Assembly: GCA_949825065.1 (NCBI GenBank)
Contig: OX463859.1
Coordinates: 18,805,220-18,869,219, forward strand
DNA length: 64,000 bases
Source: Odontocerum albicorne
Lineage: Eukaryota > Arthropoda > Insecta > Trichoptera > Odontoceridae
Reading direction: 5' to 3'
The position numbers and the translations under genes are program-made. The first letter of the stretch is position 1. Every line of letters begins with the position of its first letter. The notes under the pieces are model-generated. The model had not been told where the DNA came from, did not search any database, and saw only the letters and a program-made list of their open reading frames with translations. Of the stretch, positions 32,885-42,800 are shown piece by piece.

Positions 32885-33180
32885 GTACTATTCAAAATTA
32901 TATATTTTGTCTATACATACTATAAAAAAATATATTTTGTCTATGATCTATATAGTGTTATTTATTTTGCCTTAACATACTATATAAATATGTATTTTGT
33001 CTACATATAGTATAAAAAAGTGTGCGTTTTGTCCATAAATACGAGTACTATTCAAAAGTATGTATTTGGTCGATAAATACAACACAAAAATATGTTTTTG
33101 TCTATAAATATTTACCAAAATTATGTGTTTTGTCTATAAATACTATACAAAAGTATGTAGTTTGTCTATAAACTATACAA

Positions 33181-33400
33181 TGACGACCTTCGTGGCCTAG
33201 TTGGTAATAAGCTTGTCTTCCAACCCCGAGGTTGCGGGTCCGATTCTCGTTGGAAAATAGTTTTTTTTTTAAAGAATTCCAGTCTGGTTTTTATTTAAGG
33301 TATCTTAAACATCTTTTTGGTTGGTTGGAAGATCCATATGGTAATAAGTCCGCCAGGTTGTACTGTACCTATATACAACGTAAGTGTAATACAATACAGT
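33181..33400 (+). mobile_element. SINE-A, full length
   Basis: Good tRNA-like head (CTTCGTGGCCTAGTTGGTAA, GAGGTTGCGGGTCCGATTC), central GAATTCCAGTCTGG, 3' half with TTTTTGGTTGGTTGGAAG and GGTAATAAGTCCGCCAGG, and an AATACAATACAG tail. Inserted into the satellite-like array. Confidence 0.88.
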
Positions 33401-33521
33401 ACACAAATAGTATGTATTTTGCCAAAACATACTCTACAAATAATATATTTGTCTCAATACACTTTATAAAAATGTATGTTTTGTCCATACATATTACACA
33501 ACATTATGAATTTTGTATATT

Positions 33522-33645
33522 ATTTATAATTAAGGCATTCACATTGTGGAGGTTTAGACATTGTAATTTGTTTTATCAAACATTGTTTATTCCACTTTTT
33601 TTTTAAGTGGAATTAAGTGTTTGACAAAAACAAATTACAATATGA
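33522..33645. mobile_element. Small fold-back related to the 3.8-kb element
   Basis: GGAGGTTTAGACATTGTAAT and TCAAACATTGTTTATTCCAC match the outer arm at 4205-4290. A second, inverted half (AGTGGAATTAAGTG through CAAATTACAAT) follows after about eight T. TATGAATTTTGT flanks both sides, but that is also an array unit. Confidence 0.7.
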
Positions 33646-33712
33646 ATTTTGTCTATAAAAATTATACTAAATCATCTGCGATACTCCTCAACACATCCAA
33701 ACTGGCGTTGTT

Positions 33713-33834
33713 GATATATTAAAAAGCGTGATCGAGAGACAACATTATCCTCAGCCCTAACAATTAAGTCTTGAGTTTTAAGGGTTACTGTAGTAGGCAT
33801 GAACTCCGCTGGTCATCCTCGATGTTGGAAATAT
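33713..33834. repeat. Weak dispersed repeat leading into Rep-4
   Basis: AAAAGCGTGATCGAGAGACA and TAAGTCTTGAGTTTTAAG resemble 20985-21055 and 35860-35920. Confidence 0.35.
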
Positions 33835-33915
33835 TACAACATGTGAAGATGTAACAACACTCGCAGACATCAAGTGTTTGTGAATATTGTTACCAAATAA
33901 ACTCATTATCAGACT
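33835..33915. repeat. Rep-4 copy
   Basis: ACATGTGAAGATGTAACAAC, ACTCGCAGACATCAAG, then TGTTTGTGAATATTGTTACC. Stem partly preserved. Confidence 0.5.
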
Positions 33916-34129
33916 GTGACGCTTTTTTCTTTTTTTCCCGGTTCCATCTATACAAAATAATGTTATTTTGTTTGAAAAAGTTTCCAGATTCCTGTTTAAG
34001 TATACATGCTTGTAAAAAGGTTGTGCTTAAAATATTCGAGTGTTTTAGTACTCCTTATTTTTTATAATTAGTCATAAAAATGCTTAACAAGTCATAAAAA
34101 CTAATGCCTCAAATTTTGAAGAAGATTGC

Positions 34130-34335
34130 CAACAATCTGCTTACAATAAGTCCTCCAATTCTTTGGAAACATTGCTTGTCACAAAGGAGATAGATTGGAG
34201 ATGATTGTGGTCACTGGAAGTTTGAAAAGACGACGCACAATAGGATGTTCTCCAATGCGTTCGTCTGATGCAACAGGACTATCGTTAACAGCCGTCAAAG
34301 GCTATCATGGGAGTCATTATACTCAATCATGAGTT
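34130..34335 (+). pseudogene. LINE-C C-terminal fragment
   Basis: The plus frame reads V-V-T-G-S-L-K-R-R-R-T, then S-P-M-R-S-S-D, the G-R-P-P-x-R-W-x-D block in decayed form, then A-V-K-G-Y-H-G-S-H ending at a stop near 34330. Homologous to 20405-20640. No catalytic domain remains. Confidence 0.6.
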
Positions 34336-34384
34336 ATACGATAGCGTCATTATTGTTTTACATTTTTATTGTACATATAAAAAT

Positions 34385-34560
34385 CTGACTGTCTTATTTC
34401 CATCTGACAAACTCTTCAAACCAAATAGAAATATGCCAAAGAGACCTGAAGTGCAAATCAGACTTGATTCTTAAAAAAAATATATAAGTTCCACAGGGAG
34501 TTTAACCCGATACCCGGGGCTAGAAGACATTCATCTTACTGATTATTCCACCGAACTTCG
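34385..34560 (-). mobile_element. SINE-A, diverged
   Basis: Minus strand: AGTTCGGTGGAATAATCAG head, CCGGGTATCGGGTTAAACTC B-box region, 3' half with TTTGGTTTGAAGAGTTTGTC. Confidence 0.65.
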
Positions 34561-34574
34561 CATGCTATATCTGA

Positions 34575-34620
34575 TATTTATTTACCGGCAATAATTTCTT
34601 CCAACCGACCCGGTTCATTA
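34575..34620 (-). mobile_element. SINE-A/LINE-G tail fragment
   Basis: Minus-strand GGGTCGGTTGGAAGAAATTA and TTGCCGGTAAATAA match the shared tail only. Confidence 0.5.
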
Positions 34621-35239
34621 TTTTGAATTCATCACAAATTTTATGATGATTTCGAGACATTATTTGAATTTGTCAAAAGGATAAATCTCAAAATAAAGGT
34701 AGAAGATATATAGTAATAATAATAATAATAAGTTATATAATAATAAAAGTGCATTCTACTCGTATGTGATTCTTTTTTTTTTCAATTCCCTGTTGCATGT
34801 TGTTAATTAAAGTGCATATTTAAAAGCTCTTGGCAATTCATTCTACAGTTCTGCCGGACGGATCGCAAATGAAGTTTTGCAAAGAAGTCTTCTATCACCG
34901 GATCAAAGGATCGTTCCGTGCTCCGAAAAAAGTTACTGAAGGATAATTGGGATCGTTTAGCATGCCAAATAAGATTGAAAAAACGTGAAAGAGTCCTTAG
35001 TTGTCTTCTTTTTTTACCATTGGGGTCTGTTTCGAAATTATAACATGTGGTCGTACTTTTTTAGATTAAATATAAATGATATACAAACGTTTTGGTGTCT
35101 CTTGACCTATCCAATACTTTTTATACTTATATTATTAATATAATCCAGTAAAAGTTTAAGTATTATTGGAAAATGTAAAAAAAATGATTTGAGTGGCAAA
35201 ACCAACCATGAGATATCTGACAAATTAAACGGTATATAT
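34621..35239. other. No gene recognised
   Basis: AT-rich, with an AATAATAATAATAATAA microsatellite at 34714-34730. Confidence 0.4.
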
Positions 35240-35725
35240 TCAGAAGAACCAAAATTTGGCTAGTTAAGGTTCTAGTATTCTCTATAGCATTAAATGGAGT
35301 GAAAGCATGGACAATGAGAGGGGAAAAAAAATATCGATGCTTTCGAAATGTGATGTTTGAGGAGGATGCTCCATATTTCATGGACTTCAAGGCATACCAA
35401 CGTTTCTATCATCCAATAATTGCAGATTGCAAGATGAATTTCGACAACATGCATAAAAATAATCCTTACGTATTATATTTAGGGCATGTCGTTAGAAAAA
35501 TGATAAAACTTTGAAGAAGCTGGTGATCGCAGAGACAGTTGAGAGAAGGCGAACAAAATTAAGGTGTCCTATAAGATGGATGAATCAAAGAAAAGAGGTA
35601 AAATAATCTCTTTTAAGCACTACATTCAACATATCCCATGACCGGGGGGGGGGCTGGAAACTGGTTGTGCACCGAGTTTGAGACATAGCAGACGACCACG
35701 ACGCTTAATATTGAGCACGAGACGA
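35240..35725 (+). pseudogene. LINE-E C-terminal fragment
   Basis: The open frame at 35299-35514 with upstream N-G-V-K-A-W-T-M corresponds to the Y-G-x-E-x-W-T block after the reverse transcriptase palm. L-Y-L-G-H-V-V-R follows near 35485. After a frameshift comes K-L-V-I-A-E-T-V-E-R-R-R-T-K and P-I-R-W-M-N, then A-D-D-H-D-A near 35690. This is the standard C-terminal order of an endonuclease-reverse transcriptase LINE. The central part of the 71-codon frame does not align well. A run of ten G interrupts it at 35644. Confidence 0.65.
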
Positions 35726-35859
35726 AGAAGAAAAAAAAGGAAATTAAAAACCAAAATAAAATAATTAATAAAACACATCAAACATTCATTACAAGAAACA
35801 TTTTTTCTTCATCTTCTTTTGTATAGTACCTTTCAATAAATAAGAATTGGTAATTCGGA

Positions 35860-36060
35860 CATATTGAAAAGCATGGCCGGGAAACAGTATTGTAATCGAG
35901 CCTTAGGTTTAAGCCTGGAGAATGCATAGAGCTCGTGGTTTGTCATTGTGCGTTTTGCCAACACTGTCGTACGTAAAGAGTAATAGTGGGTTCCATTTCC
36001 GAATATTTGAGCATCCTTGAGGTCAGTTTACTCTCTAAACGGCTCTATATAAATGGCCAT
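35860..36060. repeat. Unnamed dispersed repeat plus Rep-3 end
   Basis: 35860-35920 resembles 33713. 35985-36058 is Rep-3 on the minus strand (GAGCCGTTTAGAGAGTAAAC). Confidence 0.4.
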
Positions 36061-36366
36061 TATTATTATTATTATATTATATGAGAGGCTATAACACTGG
36101 CTCAAGTATTCACTCATATAAGTATTTTCACCAGACTGGCATCCCTTTTCTATTTTTTGGATACCATAGAGAATGCCCACGTGTCAGTGAAGGTAATCTA
36201 AGGGTCATAAAAATGGATCACTCGTAAATTTAAAAGTATGATTTTGATCCGATTAATCTATTGGAATATATTTGTCTAACCTTTATTAAGTTTTGTTTAC
36301 AATATTTAATTTAGTATTTATCGAGTTTTGAATGTTCGTTTCAGGATGTTTTCTTCATATTTTCAG
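36061..36366. other. No gene recognised
   Basis: AT-rich with a TTATTATTATTATATTATA microsatellite at the start. Confidence 0.4.
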
Positions 36367-36642
36367 TTCAATTTAATCTCACAGCTGCCCACGCTTTTAT
36401 GAGAGACAAAAATAAATCCCCATTCGATGCGATCTATACTTTAATATAGAAACATTGAGCTCCGAGCCAAAGAAGTAAGAAAGAAGGAATTGACTTTTAA
36501 AGATTTCCTCATTTTATCGGAGATACACCAGCGTGAAAAGGAAATCAGTGACGGTAGAATTAATGTCCAGCATCATACGGCAGAACTAAGCGACTTAAGA
36601 TCAGGATTTTCGCAAAATGTTTCGAATGAAGCAAAAATGTGA
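36367..36642 (+). pseudogene. Unrecognised coding-like remnant
   Basis: Two adjacent open segments in neighbouring frames look like real protein sequence. The first follows a TATTTTCAG acceptor-like site: F-N-L-T-A-A-H-A-F-M-R-D-K, then S-P-F-D-A-I-Y-T-L-I, stop at 36447. The second has no methionine start: E-L-R-A-K-E-V-R-K-K-E-L-T-F, F-L-I-L-S-E-I-H-Q-R-E-K-E, ending A-K-M-stop at 36642. The amino-acid mix is charged and balanced, unlike the F/I/Y/N-rich chance frames around it, and a single-base indel would join them. It abuts a LINE-A fragment. I do not recognise the family. It could be an old exon, a processed pseudogene or part of a mobile element. Confidence 0.4.
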
Positions 36643-36659
36643 CATGATTTGTATACGTC

Positions 36660-37162
36660 GAGAAGATAAACGATGAAATAATGACTAAGCGAGTATCTTT
36701 AACAAAAGAATTAGTTAAATCTGTTTCCGTATCAAAATTGGAAATTTTTAATATGTAACTAGAGTATCAATGAAATGATATTCAGAACAGAGTATATATT
36801 TTATCGACAAAATTTAATATAAATTATTAACAACAAAATTAATGTATTGAAAGTGTAAACTAAGTGAGAGTGACATGAGAATTAAATAATTAAGAGTGAT
36901 TTGAGTACTTTTATTATTATTATTATAAGTCAGAAGTGCAAGTACGTGGAAGAGATAGATTGAGGAAAACGTTGGACCAAATGGACCAGATTTTCAAAGA
37001 AGGTAAAGGGAGAAGTATGAATAATTTAATATTGTGCATAACGAGATGTATGAATTTGGAGGAGGTGAAATGTTGTGTGCTTGGATAGAAAAGTTTGAAG
37101 ATCTGTTCCCTCTGCCTGGTCCGCAAGGTACATGGCGTAATAATATAATATGTGGGTATGAA
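36660..37162 (+). mobile_element. LINE-A 3' end containing a 200-bp inserted module
   Basis: LINE-A sequence (ATGACTAAGCGAGTATC at 36681) is interrupted by a module at 36697-36905 also found at 16385-16580, then resumes after a TTA microsatellite (AAGTCAGAAGTGCAAGTACG) and reaches the terminal GATCTGTTCCCTCTGCCTGG. GAGTATCTT and GAGTACTTT bracket the module, possibly a target duplication. Confidence 0.75.
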
Positions 37163-38289
37163 TTCAAAATACTTTACCCTCAATAACGTGCCAAGGTGAG
37201 TGTATAAAATCTACGGAACCCATTCGCTCTCACAATAAGATCATATTTTATAAAAATACCATCTTAGGGTAATGGAATATAAATAAGAAATTAAAGGCAG
37301 GTATTCTACCCGGGGGGGGGGGGGGGGGGGGGGGAATTTTTATTACTTCTGTGCCTTGAAACATTAAGAGTCTATTGTAGCTCAAATGCATACTTTATCA
37401 TTTAACTAATTTGAACTTTTTTGAGCGACATGTCATCATTCGGAAGGCGTTGAAATCTTAAATATTTTTATTCAAATCGATTATTCTCACGGTTATTAAA
37501 TTTTTAGATAGCTTATATACAGGTTAACCCTTCCATCCCTGTGATGTGTAAATAGTACACATTGCTTTTAAAAAACTTTAATATCTCTATAAATATAATA
37601 AATACTGGGTTCAGATTTTAGGTATTTCTTTGTAATACTTTTACGCATTGAATGAATAAAATAATATTAATAATAATTAGCACTTATAGGCCACATCAGA
37701 GATATTTTGTGAAAATCGGGAATAAATTCAACCATACAATCAAACGTGTGCCAGTGTGTGACGTAGGTATATTTATTCTTAAAAAAAAAACCGCTATGGG
37801 TGAGGAAGTGACGTTATTCACGTCTCAATTTCACTCTACTTCGGTAAATGGGAACGCAAAAAATATAATCCCAGTTCTCAATTGTGTTTCTTCCTTCGAG
37901 GTATAAGAGAAACATTCCGAGACCGAGTCCCGTCTCAGTTCTCAATAGCTCTGGGGCATCCATTTGATGTGGTCTCTTCGCCCGTTTTGTGAACATCGGC
38001 CGATGTTTTTTTCATGTTTTCAGCAATTAAATTTCAATTATTATCACTGTTGACTTTAAATTTAATTAATTTAAGCGATTGGCTATGAATATTCTTATTT
38101 TTCCGATTTTAAATCGCTCATTTTTACATGTGTATTGAATCCACAGCACCGGAACGCGCGGATTTTATTTAGCACAGGAAGGAAAATGTTAAACGCAATT
38201 ACATACAAAACTTCTAGAGCTATATAAATATCTATGGTTAAAAGAAATCATTTTTATAAAGAAGAAATATTTAACTAGCCAAAATAACT
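37163..38289. other. No gene recognised; includes G23 run
   Basis: AT-rich. A run of 23 G lies at 37312-37334. The 84-codon frame at 37652 and the antisense one at 37814 are not recognised. Confidence 0.35.
37312..37334. repeat. Poly-G run (23)
   Basis: Uninterrupted G homopolymer preceded by CCC. Could be real or a sequencing artefact. Confidence 0.9.
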
Positions 38290-38420
38290 TACTCCCATTA
38301 CATCAAGTGAGTTATATTTTGAAAGAAGGAAATGAAAAAAGTCTGAGAAATCTTATGAGTTGTATGAAAAGATGTATGGATGAACAAAAGGTGAAAAATG
38401 TGTAGTTTTATAGAGAACAA
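38290..38420 (+). mobile_element. LINE-A fragment
   Basis: Plus frame L-K-E-G-N-E-K-S, then S-C-M-K-R-C-M-D-E matches the penultimate LINE-A block. The terminal block is missing. Confidence 0.6.
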
Positions 38421-38491
38421 CATTTGTTAACATAAACAGGTTAAACCCCATAAACATACTCGTATGTACAAAGTTCTAAAATAAATACGTA

Positions 38492-38731
38492 CAGTACTCG
38501 GCGGTAAGTAATACACACCGGTCTTAAGAAAAGACTGTCGGCCATAATCGGCTAACTTCGGCTTTGTAGAGCGTCGTCTCTGTCATTCATACACGTGTTC
38601 CATCGCGATTTGTCAGTTATTATGGCCGTCATCGTGTGACAGAGACGACGCTCTACAAATCCCAAGTTACCCGCTTATGGCCGACAGTCTCTCTCATAAG
38701 CCCGATGTGTATTACTTACTGCTGGGTGCTG
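38492..38731. mobile_element. TA-flanked MITE with 95-bp inverted ends
   Basis: 240-bp element beginning CAGTACTCGGCGGTAAGTAA and ending TTACTGCTGGGTGCTG, with TA immediately outside each end. The arms (GTAATACACACCGG, GACTGTCGGCCAT, TTGTAGAGCGTCGTCTCTGT) pair over about 95 bp each around a 50-bp centre. CAGT ends and a TA target are typical of Tc1/mariner-mobilised elements. No coding capacity. Confidence 0.88.
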
Positions 38732-38808
38732 TACATTATAACAATGTAATAAAAAATAATTGTTAAGCCGAATTAACTAACTATCGTCACTAAAAAAGTC
38801 AGCTTATA

Positions 38809-39375
38809 TCAATCAGCCTTAAGGTCACATTCAACCCTAATGACTTCATTCCGTATTCTATCATACATTGTCACTCCATGCATTCGTCTTAAGGCACGCA
38901 TTTTTACACAATTTATTTGCCTTCTCTTCGTCTTTTTACAGGTCCCCGTTTCACTCCCATATAACGAAATTGGCACCAAATTACTATGGTGGAATATCAT
39001 CTTAATATATTTTGATACTATCCGGTTCAAAAACATACGTTTCAGTTCCTCATTGACTTTGTTTCTTATCGCTACACACTGTTGGATATCCCCCTTAACT
39101 CTTTCATTATCTGAGAAAATGCAAGAATTTCTCAACTAGTTCAAATTTTTCATTATCCACCCATACATCAATTTTGCAACATTCATTCTCAGATTTTTCT
39201 CTTCGTATTTCTCATCAAATTTACTTATCAAACTTTGCCATTCAGCTTCACTCTCTGTCAACATTATCGTGTTATCTGCATAAAGTAATCCGCATACGTT
39301 CCTATTCGACATTTGTATGCCACTAATTCGCCTCTGTAGTTCATTCACGCATGAATCTATATACGTATCGAACAA
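38809..39375 (-). pseudogene. LINE-A reverse transcriptase, palm to thumb, best-preserved copy
   Basis: One minus-strand frame runs from 39375 to 38809 with a single stop at 39136. It reads F-D-T-Y-I-D-S-C-V, then G-L-L-Y-A-D-N-T-I-M-L (about 39290), the catalytic Y-A-D-D in which the second aspartate is replaced by asparagine. Then comes L-R-M-N-V-A-K. After the stop: V-K-G-D-I-Q-Q-C-V-A and N-K-V-N-E, L-Y-G-S-E-T-G-T, K-M-R-A-L-R-R-M-H-G-V-T and R-I-R-N-E-V-I-R. In an active element this is the polymerase core for target-primed reverse transcription. Here the catalytic change, the stop, and missing N- and C-terminal parts make it inactive. The antisense 99-codon frame is a shadow. Confidence 0.88.
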
Positions 39376-39397
39376 CCAGGATACTTAATTTATATAG

Positions 39398-39490
39398 ATG
39401 TGGGTTTATTGCTTTTCATTTGACTTGCTCCCATTAAACTAGGCTTTTGCCTGTTATCTTTCCGAGGATATATACAAATGGAAAAACAAG
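39398..39490 (-). mobile_element. Rep-2, 5' part
   Basis: CCATTAAACTAGGCTTTTGC and TTTCCGAGGATATATAC match 46500-46550. No tail is seen. Confidence 0.6.
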
Positions 39491-40004
39491 TTGATGCTTT
39501 TTACAGATTGTTGATTATTTAATAGCTCTGTCACAAATTTTAGTCAACTTGACTAGTTATGAGACTTAATTATATGTTTGTACCATGTCAGTTAACCCCT
39601 GGCGTAATTCACCCGAAATATACAAAATGACTTAATTTACCATAAAATAACATAATTCAACCACGCGGACAATTGGAAAATAATTTGACACGTAAAAAAT
39701 CGACTATCTCACGCCAAATTTTACGACGCCATTCCCTGTCAGGGAAAGCAGAGACGACATATCGCCAGATCTCTACACACATATTTCGCCTTTTTTACAT
39801 CCATACACATTTTTGTATGTATGTATTAAATATTAAAAAAAATAACATTACACTTCTGCCATTGCCATAACAAATAGTATTGAGACACGTTATGTCAAAA
39901 TAAGAAAATAATATTTACGAACTCCTGTAATTCCAAATCGTTCAAATGTTTTATGAACCGTATTAAATAGATTTTTGAGTCATTTATTATTCCTAGTCGT
40001 GTTG
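39491..40004. other. No gene recognised
   Basis: AT-rich, nothing supported. Confidence 0.4.
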
Positions 40005-40085
40005 CTCATGGCTGAGCATCGTGGTTCCCTGGTGATCTGGAACTGAGCGGGTGATTTGTTTCAACTTCTCCCGATCCTGAGTCAT
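40005..40085 (-). mobile_element. Possible LINE-C terminus
   Basis: Minus-strand ACCACGATGCTCAGCCATGA resembles the LINE-C end CACGATGCTCAGTCAT. Short and tentative. Confidence 0.35.
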
Positions 40086-40500
40086 GATAAGTGCAGCGCT
40101 CAATAGAGGACTAATTTGAATAGATATATTCACCTTACAGGAGAATTACTTTTTCTTAAATCCCTCAAAATCCTCCAGGCACTACCAACTACTCCAAACT
40201 AACTTATATCTTTTGACGACATTTCCGAAGTATGATAGCTTCCTGTATGATATGTAGTTGACTGCATTGCTTTCTCCTGTAGATCCTGGAGCATAAACAC
40301 ATTGGTGCAGTCTTTGAGATGTAAAGAATTCGACACTAATACCACACGTCGAAAACATGCAGCGTATGTATTTCCTTCTTCCCCAGCGTTCACGTTTCCC
40401 CTCCATGGAGAAAACCAGACATCACAATAGATGAGTTTTGGTACTGAGTAGTATTAGCCAATTTTCTATACATATGTGTACATAAACACATAACATCCCA
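40086..40500. other. No gene recognised
   Basis: Mixed composition. The 74-codon minus frame at 40182-40406 contains S-Y-F-G-N-V-V-K-R, which may be a decayed L-G-H-V-x-R LINE block, but I cannot extend it. Confidence 0.3.
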
Positions 40501-40504
40501 TCGT

Positions 40505-40712
40505 TTCTCTGCTGGGGTAGGTAAAAAGGACACAATATTAGACTTTCTTATATGATCATACATATTTCCCCTTTTTCAATCCATACACCTTTTCGTACAG
40601 CTCCTACAATTTCCCTAACTTTCTACGTTTCCTTAATTCAAAATATCATTAACTTGATCCAACCATATTTTGTTTGGTCTTCATCAACCAAGCCTTCTCC
40701 TCACGTTTGCCC
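40505..40712 (-). mobile_element. LINE-A 3' end
   Basis: Terminal block TACCTACCCCAGCAGAG (minus) near 40510, then AATGATATTTTGAATTAAGG and TTGGTTGATGAAGACC upstream. Confidence 0.65.
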
Positions 40713-40747
40713 TGTTTTAAAAACAAATGAAATATTAAAAAGACAAT

Positions 40748-41015
40748 TTATATAGCGCCGTTTAGAGAGCAAACTTTCCTTAAGGCTGCGGGAACTTAGG
40801 ATTTAAGCCCACCATTATTGATATATTAAGAATATTGCAAAATAAATATGTACACACATAAGTTGAGTCTAGAGATAGGAAGGTAGTGGATGCGGCCATT
40901 AGATTAGGTACTTCCGCTTATCTCTATATATATTTAGAAAAATATATTTGGTACATAGAAAACCCCAAGTAAATTTCCCAGAAAATCTTTGTAGATCTTC
41001 CGATATGTGATATTT
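40748..41015 (+). repeat. Rep-3 copy, long
   Basis: TATAGCGCCGTTTAGAGAGC, CCACCATTATTGATATA, AGATAGGAAGGTAGTGG, then GTAGATCTTCCGATATGTGA. Confidence 0.65.
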
Positions 41016-41655
41016 GTTTTGATTTTCCACACGTGTATAAATTTACACATATTGATTAATTTATGAAAAATTAATAAAAAAACACATAAAAAAGAGGTTT
41101 ACATATTTTATATCATGTTGGTCAAGAGATAAGAAAGAGAAGTTTTTTCATTTGAAATTTTCAACACGTATATAAGTGAGCATTAAAAATAACGAAGTTA
41201 AAGAGCGTAATGTGTTTGTGTAGCCATTTTAAAGCTCCCACAGAATTGTTTAATGTTTTCAGCGATATTTTGTATTTATTTAGCGAACTTAAATGGGTTA
41301 ACACACTTCTTTTCCGTGAATCAGGATCCAATGAAAAAATAAATGTACGGGAAAAATATTTCGTTGTTTCTTTAAAATGTCAAATTAACATAAGTTGTAA
41401 GGTCGAAAAGTTTCTGACCCAAGAATGTAAAAAAAAATGATGATAGAATGAAACAATTTTTTAATATCAATGTAAAAAAATTTAGTTCATAGGTTACATA
41501 CTTCAGTTGTTTATAAAGTGTTCGAGTCGACACAATACGTGTTGTCTTATATTCTGAAATGTTAAAAAAATCAATATTAGGTGTTTATCAAGTGTCTTAC
41601 AAAAGAAGGGAAAACCCGGAAAAAATTAAACGACGTTTAAACATTGTCATTGGTG
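41016..41655. other. No gene recognised
   Basis: AT-rich. The 76-codon frame at 41210 is not recognised. Confidence 0.35.
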
Positions 41656-42166
41656 AATCTTCTTCATATCGGCATACTACCTTGGTAGCACGAGGAAGGA
41701 TGTGAGAGTCTCTTTTAATATTTTTAAGTTGCTGACGGGAGCTTCACCTAATCCTACTACGTTGGAAATAATAAAGTTTTATGTTCCTGACAACTATTCG
41801 AGGCGCAGAAATATTGACCTATTTAAACCGCCAATACGTAAAACTTACCTGCCATGTGTTTGTTCTCTCACTGTTTCAAGGTCTGTCCCTTTAAAATAAA
41901 GCCGCGGATATTGACATCTTCAACATTTCCCCTTATGTTTTTAAAGAAAGCATTATGAGCTTTCTTAGTAATGGAAGTTAGTTGTTACGACAGAGCTAAT
42001 ATATTTTGTTTACTAACTTTTACATTTTTGCTGCAGTATTTCATGTCTGTTAAAGCTTTGCATGTAATTTTCTTTCCTACTCGTATATGTTCATTTCTCT
42101 TAAGCTTTGTATCTAATTAGGTTTAACTTGTGTATGTAAGTTTTATGTGAATAAATAAATAAATAT
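41656..42166 (+). pseudogene. Jockey-like LINE C-terminus with A-rich tail
   Basis: Plus frame D-V-R-V-S-F-N-I-F-K-L-L-T-G, then I-I-K-F-Y-V-P, then F-K-P-P-I-R-K-T-Y matches the usual C-terminal block of Jockey-group polyproteins. After a stop and frameshift at 41898 the block A-A-D-I-D-I-F-N-I-S follows, homologous to A-S-D-I-D-I-F-H-I near 54762. A 3' untranslated region ends in AATAAATAAATAAAT at 42150-42164, a normal LINE tail. The 5' truncation removes the reverse transcriptase. Confidence 0.75.
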
Positions 42167-42179
42167 TACACCAGAGTGA

Positions 42180-42305
42180 ATTTGGTATTAGGATATCCTA
42201 TTGGGGTAGGCAGAGAGAACAGTTCATACATCTCGTCATGCACACTCTCTTTGTACTATATAAAAGCTTTTCAATTTTCGTCTTCCAGAATTTGAATTGG
42301 ATAGA
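42180..42305 (-). mobile_element. LINE-A 3' terminus
   Basis: Minus strand: GTTCTCTCTGCCTACCCCAA near 42200, followed by GGATATCC. Confidence 0.6.
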
Positions 42306-42369
42306 AAACGAATCCCGTGGAATTGACTTTCCCTGCTTATAGTAGTTTGAAGACATCATTCTCACCATC

Positions 42370-42800
42370 ATCATTACGTCATATCCTTCTTGGTACAGGC
42401 AGATAGAACCACTCTCCTTTTCATTTTATTCTTGCACCCATCTAGTGCTTCTGCCATTACCATACACCTCGTCATCATATCATGATATTATAAAGATTGT
42501 TCACTCTTTTCTAGATCTTCCCAAATTTCTCATATATTCTGTACGTCTTGTATGGAATATTATTTGTAAATCATTCATCATTAATTCTTTCTTCATCACC
42601 ATTTCAATACTCTTTTCTTAATTTTAAGCACTGCACCTTATTTCAATCCACATTTTTTCATAACGACTACGTTCGTTATTCTATCGTGCATTATTTTCTC
42701 ACACGCTGTTATTTCTGTTCAAACGTTGTTATTTTTACCGCTTTTACTTTATTTTTACCATTTTTTGCCACGTTCAATTTCTGCTTGAATACCCAATGCT
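42370..42800 (-). mobile_element. LINE-A-type fragment, strongly decayed
   Basis: Minus-strand TTCTATCTGCCTGTACCAAG near 42400, GAAGATCTAGAAAAG near 42515 and AATGCACGATAGAATAACGA near 42670 fall in LINE-A order. No frame survives. Confidence 0.45.

Larger units (their letters stand above)
32885..33665. repeat. Degenerate 30-bp tandem array, twice interrupted
   Basis: About 17 units built on TATGTATTTTGTCTATAAAT-type sequence with ACTATACAAAA between. The array is broken by a SINE-A at 33181-33400 and a fold-back at about 33522-33645, after which a further unit resumes. Confidence 0.8.

Noticed and set aside
33181..33260. Functional tRNA gene
   Set aside because: Only the promoter boxes are tRNA-like. 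No complete cloverleaf, and the same sequence recurs as a SINE with a LINE-type tail.
38840..39139. 99-codon plus-strand frame
   Set aside because: Antisense to the LINE-A reverse transcriptase, whose motifs are unmistakable on the minus strand.
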